From: Chara braunii
Taxonomy: Eukaryota > Streptophyta > Charophyceae > Charales > Characeae
Reading direction: 5' to 3'
DNA: 24,679 nucleotides
NCBI GenBank assembly: GCA_003427395.1
Contig: BFEA01000123.1
Span: 1,971,215 to 1,995,893 of the forward strand
The notes beneath the pieces are model-generated. The model did not search any database. It was given only the letters and a program-made list of their open reading frames with translations, and was not told where the DNA came from. Shown here piece after piece: positions 1 through 6,990 of this stretch (position 1 is the stretch's first letter; each line of letters opens with the position of its first letter). The position numbers were made by a program, and so were the translations under genes.

Positions 1-7
1 GGTGGGG

Positions 8-110
8 GGTGTTTTCCTTTAGGGGTTAACCGCAGACAAGTGGGACTGTTCAGCTCTGGGTCGGGGAGAGATGGAAGGAGGAACATCATCCACTAGCGAT
101 GGCAGAGCGG
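8..110. repeat. diverged local duplication, copy 1
   Basis: This stretch aligns by eye with positions 478-580. Both carry GGACTGTTYAGCTCT, then GGGAGAGATGGAAGG, GGAACATCATC and ACTAGCGRTGG in the same order and spacing. The two copies differ at scattered positions, so this is an old duplication. The repeat family is unknown and no coding potential is evident. Confidence 0.6.
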
Positions 111-117
111 GACAGTG

Positions 118-290
118 ATAGCGCGAGGATACTTTTGGGGGGAACAAGTTGCCTCGTGGGAAGAAGGGTAGAGGGAGGCTCGTCTCTTGCTGGGGCTGAT
201 GGCCTGCCATCAACACCGTGGTTCTAATTGGCGGAGGCAGTGAGGGGAGAGGTGGGATGGTAGGAGGAGTAAGAGGTGCAGGAGAATGGG
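118..290. repeat. diverged repeat, copy 1 (partner at 1268-1500)
   Basis: Shared blocks with 1268-1500 include CTTTTGGGGGGAACA, GGGTAGAGGGAGG, TTGCTGGGGCTG, a GTGGTTC core and a GCAGAGGCAG-like core. In both copies the block is followed by a CAT/ATC microsatellite. The shared order suggests one dispersed repeat whose end is simple sequence. No protein is recognised. Confidence 0.55.
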
Positions 291-312
291 GAATGCGAAG
301 AAATGTCAAGAA

Positions 313-341
<29 letters not shown>
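313..341. repeat. (CAT)n microsatellite
   Basis: About nine uninterrupted CAT triplets lie here. Similar ATC/CAT tracts recur at 1014-1039, 1092-1114 and, interrupted, 1492-1523. Apparent short ORFs over these tracts are poly-Met or poly-Ile artefacts. Confidence 0.9.
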
Positions 342-343
<2 letters not shown>

Positions 344-477
344 CTTCTCAGTTCTTATTTCCCTGTTCTTTTCTATACTTGAGGTTGTAAAAATCCTCCC
401 CACAAGGTTGCTGATGTGGAGGGCAGGTGAATGGAGTGGGGAGAGATTTTTTCCGCAGGGGAAACACAAGGTGGGAA

Positions 478-580
478 GTGTTTGCCTATAAGGAATAAGG
501 GCGGACAAGGGGGACTGTTTAGCTCTAGAGCTGGGAGAGATGGAAGGTGGAACATCATCTACTAGCGGTGGTGTTCTGTA
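478..580. repeat. diverged local duplication, copy 2
   Basis: Second copy of the block at 8-110, in the same orientation. It continues into TTCTGTAATGCTTAGCGG, which the first copy does not share, so the similarity ends near 580. Confidence 0.6.
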
Positions 581-589
581 ATGCTTAGC

Positions 590-815
590 GGCATCTAGTC
601 TTCTTCCTCATTCGGGATATAGGATTTCAGGGATGGTTGAATCTGGACTGAAATCTGCAGCGGTGCTTTGTTCTGTGCCCGTGGTTTGCCGATGCCAGAA
701 CGACGCTGGCCGGAGCTGGGCGTCGCCCTGTAACCTGCGAATGGCAGGAGTGTGAGGCCTTGTAGAGAGATTTGGGGTTTTGCTGAGGGAGGAAGGCAAT
801 CCAGAGGTGAACTGG
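590..815 (+). repeat. modular element fragment (plus orientation)
   Basis: Contains the module ATGCCAGAACGACGCTGG-CCGGAGCTGGG, then CCCTGTAACCTG and GTGAGGCCTTGTAGAGAG. This is the reverse complement of motifs repeated at 5788-5960 and 6292-6475, so this fragment lies opposite to the 5.4-7.6 kb array. A matching fragment follows at 1630-1870. About 815-1010 holds nothing I can assign. Confidence 0.65.
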
Positions 816-1013
816 GGGGGGCTGCCTAGACAACCTATGGGTCCAGGGATAGTCTAGGTGGCGAGAACAGGTCAGCTATGGTTAACGTTGGTTAGGATGG
901 CATTGTCTCTAAGATGTAATGTCCTGGTACAGGGAGGGCTAGGAGTTGTTCTTGGATTAGGAGACCAAAATTGCTGATGTAGCATAGTCTTGTATAATTT
1001 TTACGTACTAATT

Positions 1014-1039
1014 ATCATCATCATCATCATCATCATCAT
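1014..1039. repeat. (ATC)n microsatellite
   Basis: Perfect trinucleotide tract in the same register as the tracts at 313-341 and 1092-1114. Confidence 0.85.
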
Positions 1040-1091
1040 TGGCATTATTATCTCACAGTTTTCATAGAATCAACAGAAGTTCATCGTCATA

Positions 1092-1114
1092 ATCATCATC
1101 ATCATCATCATCAT
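1092..1114. repeat. (ATC)n microsatellite abutting a SINE
   Basis: Short perfect ATC tract directly upstream of a SINE-A copy that begins at about 1118. Confidence 0.85.
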
Positions 1115-1117
1115 ATG

Positions 1118-1229
1118 AGGGACGCTGAGCCCCGTTCTCAGCATGTTCGGTTCGGTCACTCCGGGTAGACTGTGAGGACCCCGGCCTCTATCTTCTTATT
1201 GATAATATCAGCCTTAGGCACTGGGCCAG

Positions 1230-1262
<33 letters not shown>
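1118..1262 (+). mobile_element. SINE-A copy with poly(A) tail
   Basis: It starts GAGGGACGCTGAG and contains the family hairpin at 1124-1142, with arms GCTGAG and CTCAGC. It ends GGCACTGGGCCAGGTTT followed by about 29 A (1234-1262). The same head occurs at 2745, 4152, 10080 and 24588 on plus, and 2365, 5489 and 8052 on minus. The ending recurs at 3801-3865. The middle is diverged from other copies. No TSD was found. An A-tail after a structured end indicates LINE-type retroposition; this is inference. Confidence 0.65.
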
Positions 1263-1264
<2 letters not shown>

Positions 1265-1267
1265 ACA

Positions 1268-1500
1268 AAGATAGCTTGAGGTAGGCTTTTGGGGGGAACA
1301 GCCTTCTTCGAGGATAGTAGGGTAGAGGGAGGTTTTCCTATTGCTGGGGCTGTGAGGAACCGCTCAACAACAGAGTGGTTCAAATCAGCAGAGGCAGCAA
1401 GGGAGAGGAGGGGTGGTAAGAGGGGAAAAGAGGAGGGGTGGTAAGAGGGGAAAAGAGGAGGGGTGGAGAGGGGAGGGTCAATCAACATCAAGTACACCAC
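1268..1500. repeat. diverged repeat, copy 2, with internal tandem repeat
   Basis: Partner of 118-290, lying just after the poly(A) tail of the SINE-A copy. It has acquired an internal tandem repeat at about 1406-1468 with a unit near 25 bp (TAAGAGGGGAAAAGAGGAGG and neighbouring bases), which the first copy lacks. Confidence 0.55.
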
Positions 1501-1629
1501 CACCATCATCTTCATCATCATCAGATTGGTTGTTCGCTCAGGATCCCACTATTATCAGATCCGAATTCTAAGGTGACATTCTAGTCTAGCTGATTTCCTA
1601 ATTAAGCTTTTACTGTGTTTGTGCCCAGG

Positions 1630-1870
1630 TTGAGTAAAAACCAGAACGACGCTGGCCGGCGCTGGGGCATTGCCCTGTAACCTTCATAGGAGCTTGAGGC
1701 CTTGGATAGAGATCTGGGGATTACTGAGGGTGGAAGGGAATCACAATATTTGACCAAAGGCTACAATCTGGCCGACGAGGGTCGGAGCGGGGGTGCGTGG
1801 CGCTGCCCTGTAACCTAGCTAGATTGGGGTGTGAGACCGCGTAGAGGTTTGGTTGGTACACAGTATTGGC
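1630..1870 (+). repeat. modular element fragment with two modules
   Basis: Two successive modules are visible. The first runs CCAGAACGACGCTGGCCGG to CCCTGTAACCTT (1639-1683). The second, more decayed, runs TCTGGCCGACGAGGGTCGGA to CCCTGTAACCTAGCTAG (1767-1822). Each is followed by a GAGGC/GAGAC block and TAGAGA or TAGAGG. The repeated internal unit is the family's distinguishing property. Positions 1871-1974 hold only a short GATTAGGGTTAGGG, too short to call telomeric. Confidence 0.6.
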
Positions 1871-1974
1871 TCGTTAGAGACTGGCTGGTTGGTATGGATA
1901 CCTGAGATTAGGGTTAGGGTAGTATACGAGTTCTGAGTAGATAAGCATTCTGAGTAGTCAGCATCAATCTCCTC

Positions 1975-2056
1975 TTTTTTTTTTTTTTTTTTTTTTTTGA
2001 CAAAAAACAGTCTCTCCCATGCTAGCGATGCTGTTTAGAGCAGACATCGCTAGCAC
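1975..2056 (-). mobile_element. poly(A)-tailed SINE fragment carrying a perfect hairpin
   Basis: On plus, 24 T (1975-1998) are followed by a 10-bp perfect inverted repeat, GCTAGCGATG (2021-2030) and CATCGCTAGC (2045-2054). Read on minus this is a hairpin close to a poly(A) tail. The same hairpin with different bases occurs at 7979-8012 and 10141-10174 inside SINE-A copies. The GCTGG head hairpin is absent, so this copy is truncated or belongs to a sister family. Confidence 0.55.
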
Positions 2057-2283
2057 CTGGGTCTCAATCATCCTAAATTATTCCTGAATCATCCCAATTT
2101 TTCATCAATCATCAATGTATTCCAATTATAAGGAAGGCTTGGCCCGGTTGGAGCATTTTTAATTTAAAAAAAAAAGAAGTACTTCTTTGTTTCCAAGGTT
2201 CATTGCAAGGCTCATCACTGATGGGGAAGGGGAAGGAGAGGATGGCCTGGTGGCCCCCAGAGCACCCCCACACCCCCCAGTTC

Positions 2284-2325
2284 TTTTTTTTTTTTTTTTT
2301 TTTTNGGGGGGGGGGGGNGGGNGGG
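2284..2325. repeat. poly(T)/poly(G) tract containing N bases
   Basis: About 21 T are followed by a G run interrupted by three N (2305, 2318, 2322). It occupies the tail position of the minus-strand element to its right. The N characters mark an uncertain consensus, so tract length should not be trusted. Confidence 0.9.
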
Positions 2326-2655
2326 AAGACAAATGCTCCAATCTATTCGTGGGGAGCAGCACGTGCTGGGAACCGGGCCCAGCGTCCCATATAGAGTTAC
2401 ACAAGTCATTTGAGATACCGGGGCCATTACCCGGCTTCGGCTGAGAATCAATCTGAGAACTATTGGAAAAATTCAAGAGAATTAAAGGAGACGTTGAAAA
2501 ACTATGAATGACCACTGACCTCTTCTCGGATGATTAGAACCCCTAGACTCCCAACCAAAACTCTCTAAGACTGTCGAACACTGTCTTATTCCCCGTCAAG
2601 CTCTCCCAGGCCTCACACCCCCACCCGGCTAGGTTACAGGGCAACACTACAGTTC
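2326..2655 (-). mobile_element. modular element with SINE-A 3' end (minus strand)
   Basis: Read on minus: a CCCTGTAACCTAGCC module, a long body, CAGCCGAAGCCGGGTAATGG, then TCTATATGGGACGCTGGGCC with the family hairpin at 2365-2383, then AATAGATTGGAGCATTTGTC and an A tail. The same body and end recur at 5426-6056. SINE-A therefore appears to be the 3' end of a longer poly(A)-tailed non-coding retroelement, or that element captured a SINE-A tail. The 5' part is lost beyond about 2655, where an oppositely oriented copy begins. Confidence 0.6.
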
Positions 2656-2682
2656 TTGTTCATCACAGAATACTTATTTCCT

Positions 2683-2870
2683 GTCTTTGTGAGCCGAAGT
2701 CAGGTAATGGCCCCATTCTTTTCTGATGTACTTTACATATGGGATGCTGGACCCGGTGCCCAGCAGATTCTTCTCCCCGCAAATAGACTGGAGCATCCAG
2801 TGACAGTCCCGCTAGAGGAAGGTGCTCCTATCACTTCCCCTAGTAGGCTGAGGCTGGTTTAAAATTAAGA
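2683..2870 (+). mobile_element. modular element 3' end / SINE-A copy
   Basis: Begins with AGCCGAAGTCAGGTAATGG, the plus-sense counterpart of the body at 2326-2655, so the two lie head to head. The hairpin GCTGG/CCAGC is at 2745-2763, followed by CCCCGCAAATAGACTGGAG. The distal part (CTAGAGGAAGGTGCTCCTAT to GGCTGGTTTAAAA) aligns with 4205-4265, defining a subfamily. The tail is a degenerate A-rich stretch to about 2890. Confidence 0.6.
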
Positions 2871-2941
2871 AAACTAAATATAAAAATAATGGAGGTTCTG
2901 AAGAGAGAGAAGGCCTATTATTTTTATTTATTACCAAATCT

Positions 2942-3054
2942 TTTTATTTCTTCTTTTTTTTCTTCTTTTTTCTTTTTTTTTCTTTTTTTTCTTTTTTCCT
3001 TTTCTTTTTCTTTTTTCCCCTTTTTTTCCCTTTTTTCCCCCCCTTTTTCTTCTT
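2942..3054 (-). repeat. A/G-rich tail of the U6 retrocopy
   Basis: On plus this is an almost pure pyrimidine tract. On minus it is a purine (A with G) tail of about 113 nt immediately downstream of U6. It ends exactly at the left TSD (2928-2941). Confidence 0.75.
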
Positions 3055-3147
3055 TGGACAATTTCTCTATTATGTGTGTCATCCTTGCGCAGGGCCCATG
3101 CTACTCTTCTCTGTATCGTTCCAATTTTAACGGATGTCCGTAAGGAC
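3055..3147 (-). pseudogene. full-length U6 snRNA retrocopy with TSDs
   Basis: Read on minus, this starts GTCCTTACGGACATCCG and continues TAAAATTGGAACGATACAG, AGCATGGGCCCTGCGCAAGG and ends near GAAATTGTCC. That is the U6 spliceosomal RNA from its 5' stem-loop through the ACAGAGA box to the 3' end, about 93 nt. It lies between perfect 14-bp duplications TTATTACCAAATCT at 2928-2941 and 3148-3161. Its 5' end abuts one TSD and its A/G-rich tail abuts the other. There is no Pol III T-run terminator after the RNA. These are features of LINE-mediated retroposition, not of a transcribed U6 gene. Several substitutions are visible. Confidence 0.88.
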
Positions 3148-3185
3148 TTATTACCAAATCTCTGGGAAATGGTGGATGTTCAAGT

Positions 3186-3195
3186 TTGCCGGGGG

Positions 3196-3226
<31 letters not shown>

Positions 3227-3306
3227 GATTGCCAGGAATAGATGAACTGGATATCACGGACATGCAGATTGAGACAATCGAAAAAAAAAAAAAAAAAAAA
3301 AAAAAA
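3186..3306. repeat. two A-rich tracts in unassigned sequence
   Basis: A9GA7GA8GA4-type sequence (about 3196-3226) is flanked by TTGCCGGG and TTGCCAGG, a possible short TSD. A second pure A run lies at about 3281-3306. The lysine-rich ORF here is a translation of these tracts and is not considered real. Positions 3307-3765 hold no gene I can recognise, apart from 23 T at 3513-3535. Confidence 0.5.
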
Positions 3307-3774
3307 GAAGCAGCTACAACATGGATGGGTGGTTGGGTGAAATTTTCAAATTACTAAATTTGTTCATCAGTGGTTAAATTAGTCTAGAATAAAATAACCA
3401 GAGGCTGAAAAATAATTGATGCGGACGACAAACAAGATGTTCGAAAAATATAAACGAAAGATGAAAGGAAACTTTTCTGACCACGTGAATGTCGTCTAAT
3501 GGTGGTGAGAAGTTTTTTTTTTTTTTTTTTTTTTTGGTGAAAATATCTAACGGTTAAGAATGAAGGGAAAATAAGTTTAAAACTTTAAATGACAGCAAAT
3601 GTGTATAATAGTATATCATACTATATATCGAAACAAGTACGGACGTGGCAGGTTTTGAGTTCCCAAATCCAAAAAAGAAACAAAGTGGCACTGTCATCAT
3701 GGCGCGAGTTTGAAATGGAGGGCTGTGACCAACTGTTTCTGTAGAGTTTCACCCATGGCCAAGCAGCTAGCAAT

Positions 3775-3834
3775 GAGAAGCACTACGGTTCATTTGTCGT
3801 ATGTTGCCTTGGGCACTGGTCCCTATTAAAAGAG

Positions 3835-3870
<36 letters not shown>

Positions 3871-3882
3871 GCACTACGGTTC
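3775..3882 (+). mobile_element. severely 5'-truncated SINE/LINE tail with 17-bp TSD
   Basis: The perfect direct repeat GAGAAGCACTACGGTTC (3775-3791 and 3866-3882) flanks a 74-bp insert. The insert is 47 bp of sequence including GCCTTGGGCACTGGTCCC and AGAGGTTT, then 27 A. Its 3' end matches that of the SINE-A copy at 1211-1262. Deleting the insert and one TSD restores a continuous TIR-type repeat related to 16689-16812. This is target-primed retroposition that stopped after a few tens of bases. Confidence 0.85.
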
Positions 3883-4060
3883 GGGCCATACTAACACTAG
3901 GACATTTTCGACTGAGCTCAGGACACGATTGCAGTCAGATTCATCCAGGTCTTGCGGGAATTGCAATTAGATACGTTCCTTTTCTTTTTTTTTTTCTTCT
4001 TTTTTTTTTTGCAATTGCAATTAGATACGTTCAGGAAGGTGCTCAACGATATCTGCATAC
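3883..4060. mobile_element. TIR (MITE-like) element, copy 1, split by retroinsertion
   Basis: Aligns with 16689-16812: GGCCATACT, TTTCGACTGAGCTC, GATTGCAG, CAGAT and TCCAGGTC occur in the same order. The left end GGGCCATACTAACACTAG resembles the inverted right end of the 16.7-kb copy. A poly(T) insertion with TSDs (3959-4032) interrupts it. The right end is degenerate. No transposase is encoded. Confidence 0.5.
3959..4032 (-). mobile_element. poly(A)-only retroinsertion with 20-bp TSD
   Basis: The perfect 20-bp repeat AATTGCAATTAGATACGTTC at 3959-3978 and 4013-4032 flanks a 34-bp insert. The insert is almost pure T with a few C on plus, so A with G on minus. No element body is present. It is best read as reverse transcription of only an A tail at a LINE endonuclease nick. 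Confidence 0.85.
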
Positions 4061-4073
4061 TCATTGTCTAAAA

Positions 4074-4135
4074 CGTGCTCATGTGTACGTATTTAAAAAA
4101 AAAAACACAAAAAAAAAAACCGTGCTCATGTGTAC
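4074..4135 (+). mobile_element. poly(A)-only retroinsertion with 15-bp TSD
   Basis: The repeat CGTGCTCATGTGTAC at 4074-4088 and 4121-4135 flanks a 32-bp insert, GTATTT then A11, CAC and A11. The insert lies 41 bp downstream of the preceding poly(A) insertion and has the opposite strand sense. Confidence 0.85.
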
Positions 4136-4145
4136 AGATTAGCAA

Positions 4146-4270
4146 TGGGACGCTGGACCCAGTTTGTAGCAGGTGCAGCTCCCCACCAATAGATGAAGCA
4201 GCTGTGGCAACAGTCTTACTAGGGGGGGAGCTTCTATCACCCCTCCTAAAAGGCCTGACTGGTTAAGAAA

Positions 4271-4319
<49 letters not shown>

Positions 4320-4335
4320 GAAAAAAAAAAGAAAA
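4146..4335 (+). mobile_element. SINE-A copy with (GAAA)n tail
   Basis: Starts GGGACGCTGGACCCAG with a weakened hairpin at 4152-4170, since the second arm is GTAGC. CTCCCCACCAATAGATGAAG follows, then CTTCTATCACCCCTCCTAAA and CTGACTGGTTAAG, aligning with the copy at 2745-2862. The tail is a GAAA/AAAG microsatellite to about 4315, then GAGAGAG and more A. A tetranucleotide tail probably grew from an A tail by slippage. Confidence 0.7.
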
Positions 4336-4542
4336 GTGTTTGTGTAGGTATGCCGTCAGACAGGTCATCACAAGGATCTTGTCTATGAATCCTGCTTGAC
4401 AGCTCAGGATGGCCGTCAGGATCATGGATATAAATAACAGATAAAGTGTTGTTACTCGAGCTGCCGCCGAGCACCCAACTCTTGATATTAGGTAGATGTA
4501 CAAGGAGTTTTTCCTTATTTTCTTTCTTTCCCCACAAATAGT
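4336..4542. other. unassigned sequence with a TIR-like start
   Basis: The first 20 bases, AAAGTGTTTGTGTAGGTATG, resemble the right end of the TIR element at 16789-16808 and a block at 10262-10281. The rest (for example GCCGTCAGGATCATGG and GAGCTGCCGCCGAGC) matches nothing else I can see here and shows no credible ORF. Confidence 0.35.
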
Positions 4543-4595
4543 AAAGGTGCAATCCAGTTCCCGAAAAAAAAAAAAAAAAAAAAGGTGCAATTCAG
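4543..4595 (+). mobile_element. poly(A)-only retroinsertion with 15-bp TSD
   Basis: AAAGGTGCAATCCAG (4543-4557) and AAAGGTGCAATTCAG (4581-4595) differ at one base. They flank TTCCCG plus an A run of about 20. It has the same architecture as the inserts at 3959-4032 and 4074-4135. Confidence 0.75.
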
Positions 4596-4678
4596 GGGCA
4601 AGCTCCCACTTCCCAAGATTCTGTTTATTTCTGGCCCTCTCGCTTGTAACCTACGGTCCAAAGTGAAGAATCCACCAA

Positions 4679-4744
4679 TGGGCCTGTCTCAGTTGGTACA
4701 CTCATGAACGGTTAAAATACAGATGTAAGCTCGAATTCAGATGG
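4679..4744 (+). mobile_element. tRNA-derived SINE head (degenerate)
   Basis: GGGCCTGTCTCAGTTGGTAC resembles a tRNA 5' half with a Pol III A-box (CTCAGTTGG), and GCTCGAATTC some 35 nt later resembles a B-box. A second copy lies on minus at about 11563-11697. The D and anticodon stems do not pair well, so it is not a functional tRNA gene. Its right end is cut by the TIR element that starts at 4745. Confidence 0.5.
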
Positions 4745-5329
4745 AACTACCGTCTTCACCCGAATAGAATGCCTGGCTAGGAAGATTTTCATGCCCGGCT
4801 GGGCACCCGGGCGTGCAAAAAAAAAAATTTTTTTTTTTTTTTTTTTTTTTGCCATTTTATGCTCTTCCAGAGGATCCCAAATCCCGGCTCTTTTCAATTT
4901 TTCAGACTTGGCTGTCAAGGGGGGGGAAGGGAGGTATAAATTTGTTTTAAGGGAGCTACGGAGGGTTAAGGGGGGTTGCCTTAGTGTGATTTTTATTAAA
5001 TTTTTTTTTATCTCCGATTCGGTGAGGAATTCTGATGTGACCCTCAGCCAAAAATTGTTTGTATTGCAATTCTACACAACATATTTTGTTTTCTGGAATT
5101 TTTTTACTTTCGCTTTTTTTTTTTTTTTGGGGGGGGGGGGGGCTGCCTGGGACCCTGCCCGGGGTCATGCCCGGCCGGGCACCCAGGCGTGTATCCGGGC
5201 ACAAGTTGGGTGCCCGGGCGCCCGGAAAAAGAACCTAGACGCCCGGTTATTATAGCTGTATTTGGCACAACTTTCTGTCCAGATGCAGCGATAATGGCCG
5301 GGCATTCTATTAGGGTGAAGACGGTAGTT
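4745..5329. mobile_element. non-autonomous TIR DNA transposon (MITE-like), long copy
   Basis: The ends form a 32-bp near-perfect inverted repeat. The left end is AACTACCGTCTTCACCC-GAATAGAATGCC (4745 onward). The right end, inverted (5329 back to 5298), reads AACTACCGTCTTCACCC-TAATAGAATGCC. A short element with the same ends lies at 16391-16498. The interior has no transposase. It holds an A11-T22 tract, a T15-G14 tract (5114-5142), and two direct copies of a GC-rich block built on ATGCCCGGC-GGGCACCC (4789 and 5167). A clear TSD was not found. Confidence 0.7.
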
Positions 5330-5384
5330 GAATGAATTTCTGAATTACCTGGAGCCAGTCAGTTCCACGATAGTATCTCAAGGC

Positions 5385-5421
5385 CATCACCGCGTTGTAT
5401 TCGGGTGAAGACGCTAAGTGA
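5385..5421. repeat. solo end of the TIR family
   Basis: GGCCATCACCGCGTTGTATT then CGGGTGAAGACGCTAAG resembles the right end of the element at 4745-5329 (GGCC, then TATTAGGGTGAAGACGGTAG). It appears to be a partial, older copy whose other half was lost when the modular element inserted at 5426. Confidence 0.45.
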
Positions 5422-5425
5422 GTTC

Positions 5426-6056
5426 TTTTTTTTTTTTTTTTTTTTTCTTGGGACAAATGCTCCAGTCTATTCATGGGGAGCAACACGTGCTGGGAACCGG
5501 GCCCAGCATCCCATATAGAATTATACAAAACATTTGAAATACCAGGGCCATTACCTGGCGTCGGCTGAGAACTATGAGAAAAAGTTCAGGAAAATTTAGG
5601 AAAACAAGGATAACTGCTAACCTATTGCTAGGCTACTCAAGCAGCACTTGCTAAGTCAAAACAGAAGGCCACAGAAGTCCTTTGAATGCTCAGAACCCGT
5701 GGAATCCCCAACAAAACATTCTAAAATTCGCTAACACTGTCTTATTCCCTGCTGAACTCTCCCAGGCCTCATGCCCCCACCTAGCTAGGTTACAGGGCAA
5801 CACAACTCACCCCAGCTCCGGCCAGCGTCGTATCGACAGCAACCCTTGGTTTTCCTTTGGGATGCCCGGCCCAAGGCATCCCCAGACCTCTCTACCAGGC
5901 CTCACGCTCCTGCTATCAACAGGTTACAGGGCAACCCCCCAGCTCCGGCCAACGTCGTTCTGGCATCGAAAAACCGCAGATCCATGAATATAACAGCATT
6001 AAAGAAAACCTTAAAATGAGTTGCAGGAAGTGCCCAGAGTCCTAAGACATTCTCAA
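5426..6056 (-). mobile_element. modular retroelement, best full-length copy
   Basis: Read on minus it starts GAGAATGTCTTAGGACTCTG. It carries two modules of the type GACG-TTGGCCGGAGCTGGG ... CCCTGTAACCTG (5920-5960 and 5788-5830), then a unique-looking body and GCCAGGTAATGGCC. It ends with the SINE-A hairpin (5489-5507), GAATAGACTGGAGCATTTGT and an A tail (5426-5446). The 5' terminus is shared with the next copy at 6557, so it is probably the true start. No long ORF exists on the sense strand, so this is a non-coding, non-autonomous element of about 630 bp. Confidence 0.65.
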
Positions 6057-6059
6057 GAC

Positions 6060-6557
6060 TTTTTTTTTTTTTGAGATACCGGGGCCATTACCCGGCTTCG
6101 GCTGAGAAGCAATCTGAGAACTATTGGAAAAAACTTCAAAAGAATTATAGAAGGGGTTGAAAAAATGAGAATGACTACTGACCTCTTTTCGAATGCTGAG
6201 AACCCCTAGACTCCCAAACCAGACTCTCTAAAACTGTCCAACACTGTCTTATTCCCTGTCGAGCTCTTCCAGGCCTCACACCCCCACCCGGCTAGGTTAC
6301 AGAGCAACACGACTCGCCCCAGCTCCGGCCAGCATCGTCCCAACAGTTACCCTAGGTTGTCCCTTGGAATGCCCACCCCAAAGCATCCCCAGATCTCTCT
6401 ACCAGGCCTCTCGCTCCTGCAATCAGCAGGTTACAGGGCAACACCCCAGCATCGGCCAGCGTCGTTCTGGCATTGAACAACTGCGGATCCATGAATATAA
6501 CAGTATCAAACAGCCGAAAGCAAGTTGCTAGAAGTCCCAAGAATCCTAAAACATTCT
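6060..6557 (-). mobile_element. modular retroelement lacking the hairpin tail
   Basis: It has the same 5' end and two modules (6428-6475 and 6292-6342) as the copy at 5426-6056. On minus the sequence stops at CCCCGGTATCTC and goes straight into 13 A (6060-6072 on plus). In sister copies that point continues CAAATGACTTGTG toward the hairpin. The copy therefore lost its SINE-A end, either by priming at the internal CAAA or by early polyadenylation. Confidence 0.65.
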
Positions 6558-6659
6558 CTTTTTTACCGAAATCTCTTTTTATTTTTAGAGTTTAGAATAG
6601 AGCTACCTCATACCCTGTTCTTCACAAGGAACAACTATTTTAACAAACAATTCCCCTTG

Positions 6660-6990
6660 ACTAGAACTTTTCTGCCCTCGTAAAACACTTCTCGATTCTC
6701 AAGCCCTCCTTCCTGCTAGAGATACAGGATAGCACAACCCACCCCAGCTCCGAATCTTGTCGTATTTAACGGAAAAGAGTGCCTTCCTCCCTCGGCAACT
6801 CTAAGCCTCAGTCCCCTCAGGTCACAGGGTTACACCCCGACAATGGCCAATCGTTGAAGTTGCTGGTTGCCTTCCCCCAGAAGGAAACTTCCCAGACCTC
6901 ACACCCCCGCTCATCAGGTTACAAGGCAGCACCTCGGCACCGGTCTGCGTCGTCCCAGCAAACTCCTCCAAAACATACTCAGCAACACTC
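6660..6990 (-). repeat. diverged modular element, third copy in array
   Basis: The plus strand shows TTCTGCCCTCGTAAAACACT, a GATACAGGATAGCACAAC module, CACCCCAGCTCCGA, GAGTGCCTTCCTCCC, GTCACAGGGTTACACC and GGTTACAAGGCAGCACC followed by CTGCGTCGTCCCAGCAAA. The order is repeated at 7290-7610. Three modules are present rather than two. Positions 6558-6659 and 6991-7289 show no further recognisable feature. The proline/serine-rich ORF over it is not convincing. Confidence 0.55.

Noticed and set aside
1156-1521. Minus-strand ORF with poly-Phe and poly-Met
   Set aside because: Made of poly(A) and CAT simple sequence plus a purine-rich repeat.
1908-1921. GATTAGGGTTAGGG as telomeric repeat
   Set aside because: Fewer than three units and a different unit from the TTTAGGG at 24139.
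3055-3147. Transcribed U6 gene
   Set aside because: Flanking TSDs, A/G tail in place of a T terminator, and the 5' end abutting the TSD indicate a retrocopy.
3076-3357. Lysine-rich ORF over the U6 copy and A tracts
   Set aside because: It starts inside the antisense of U6 and reads through poly(A); no protein family is recognisable.
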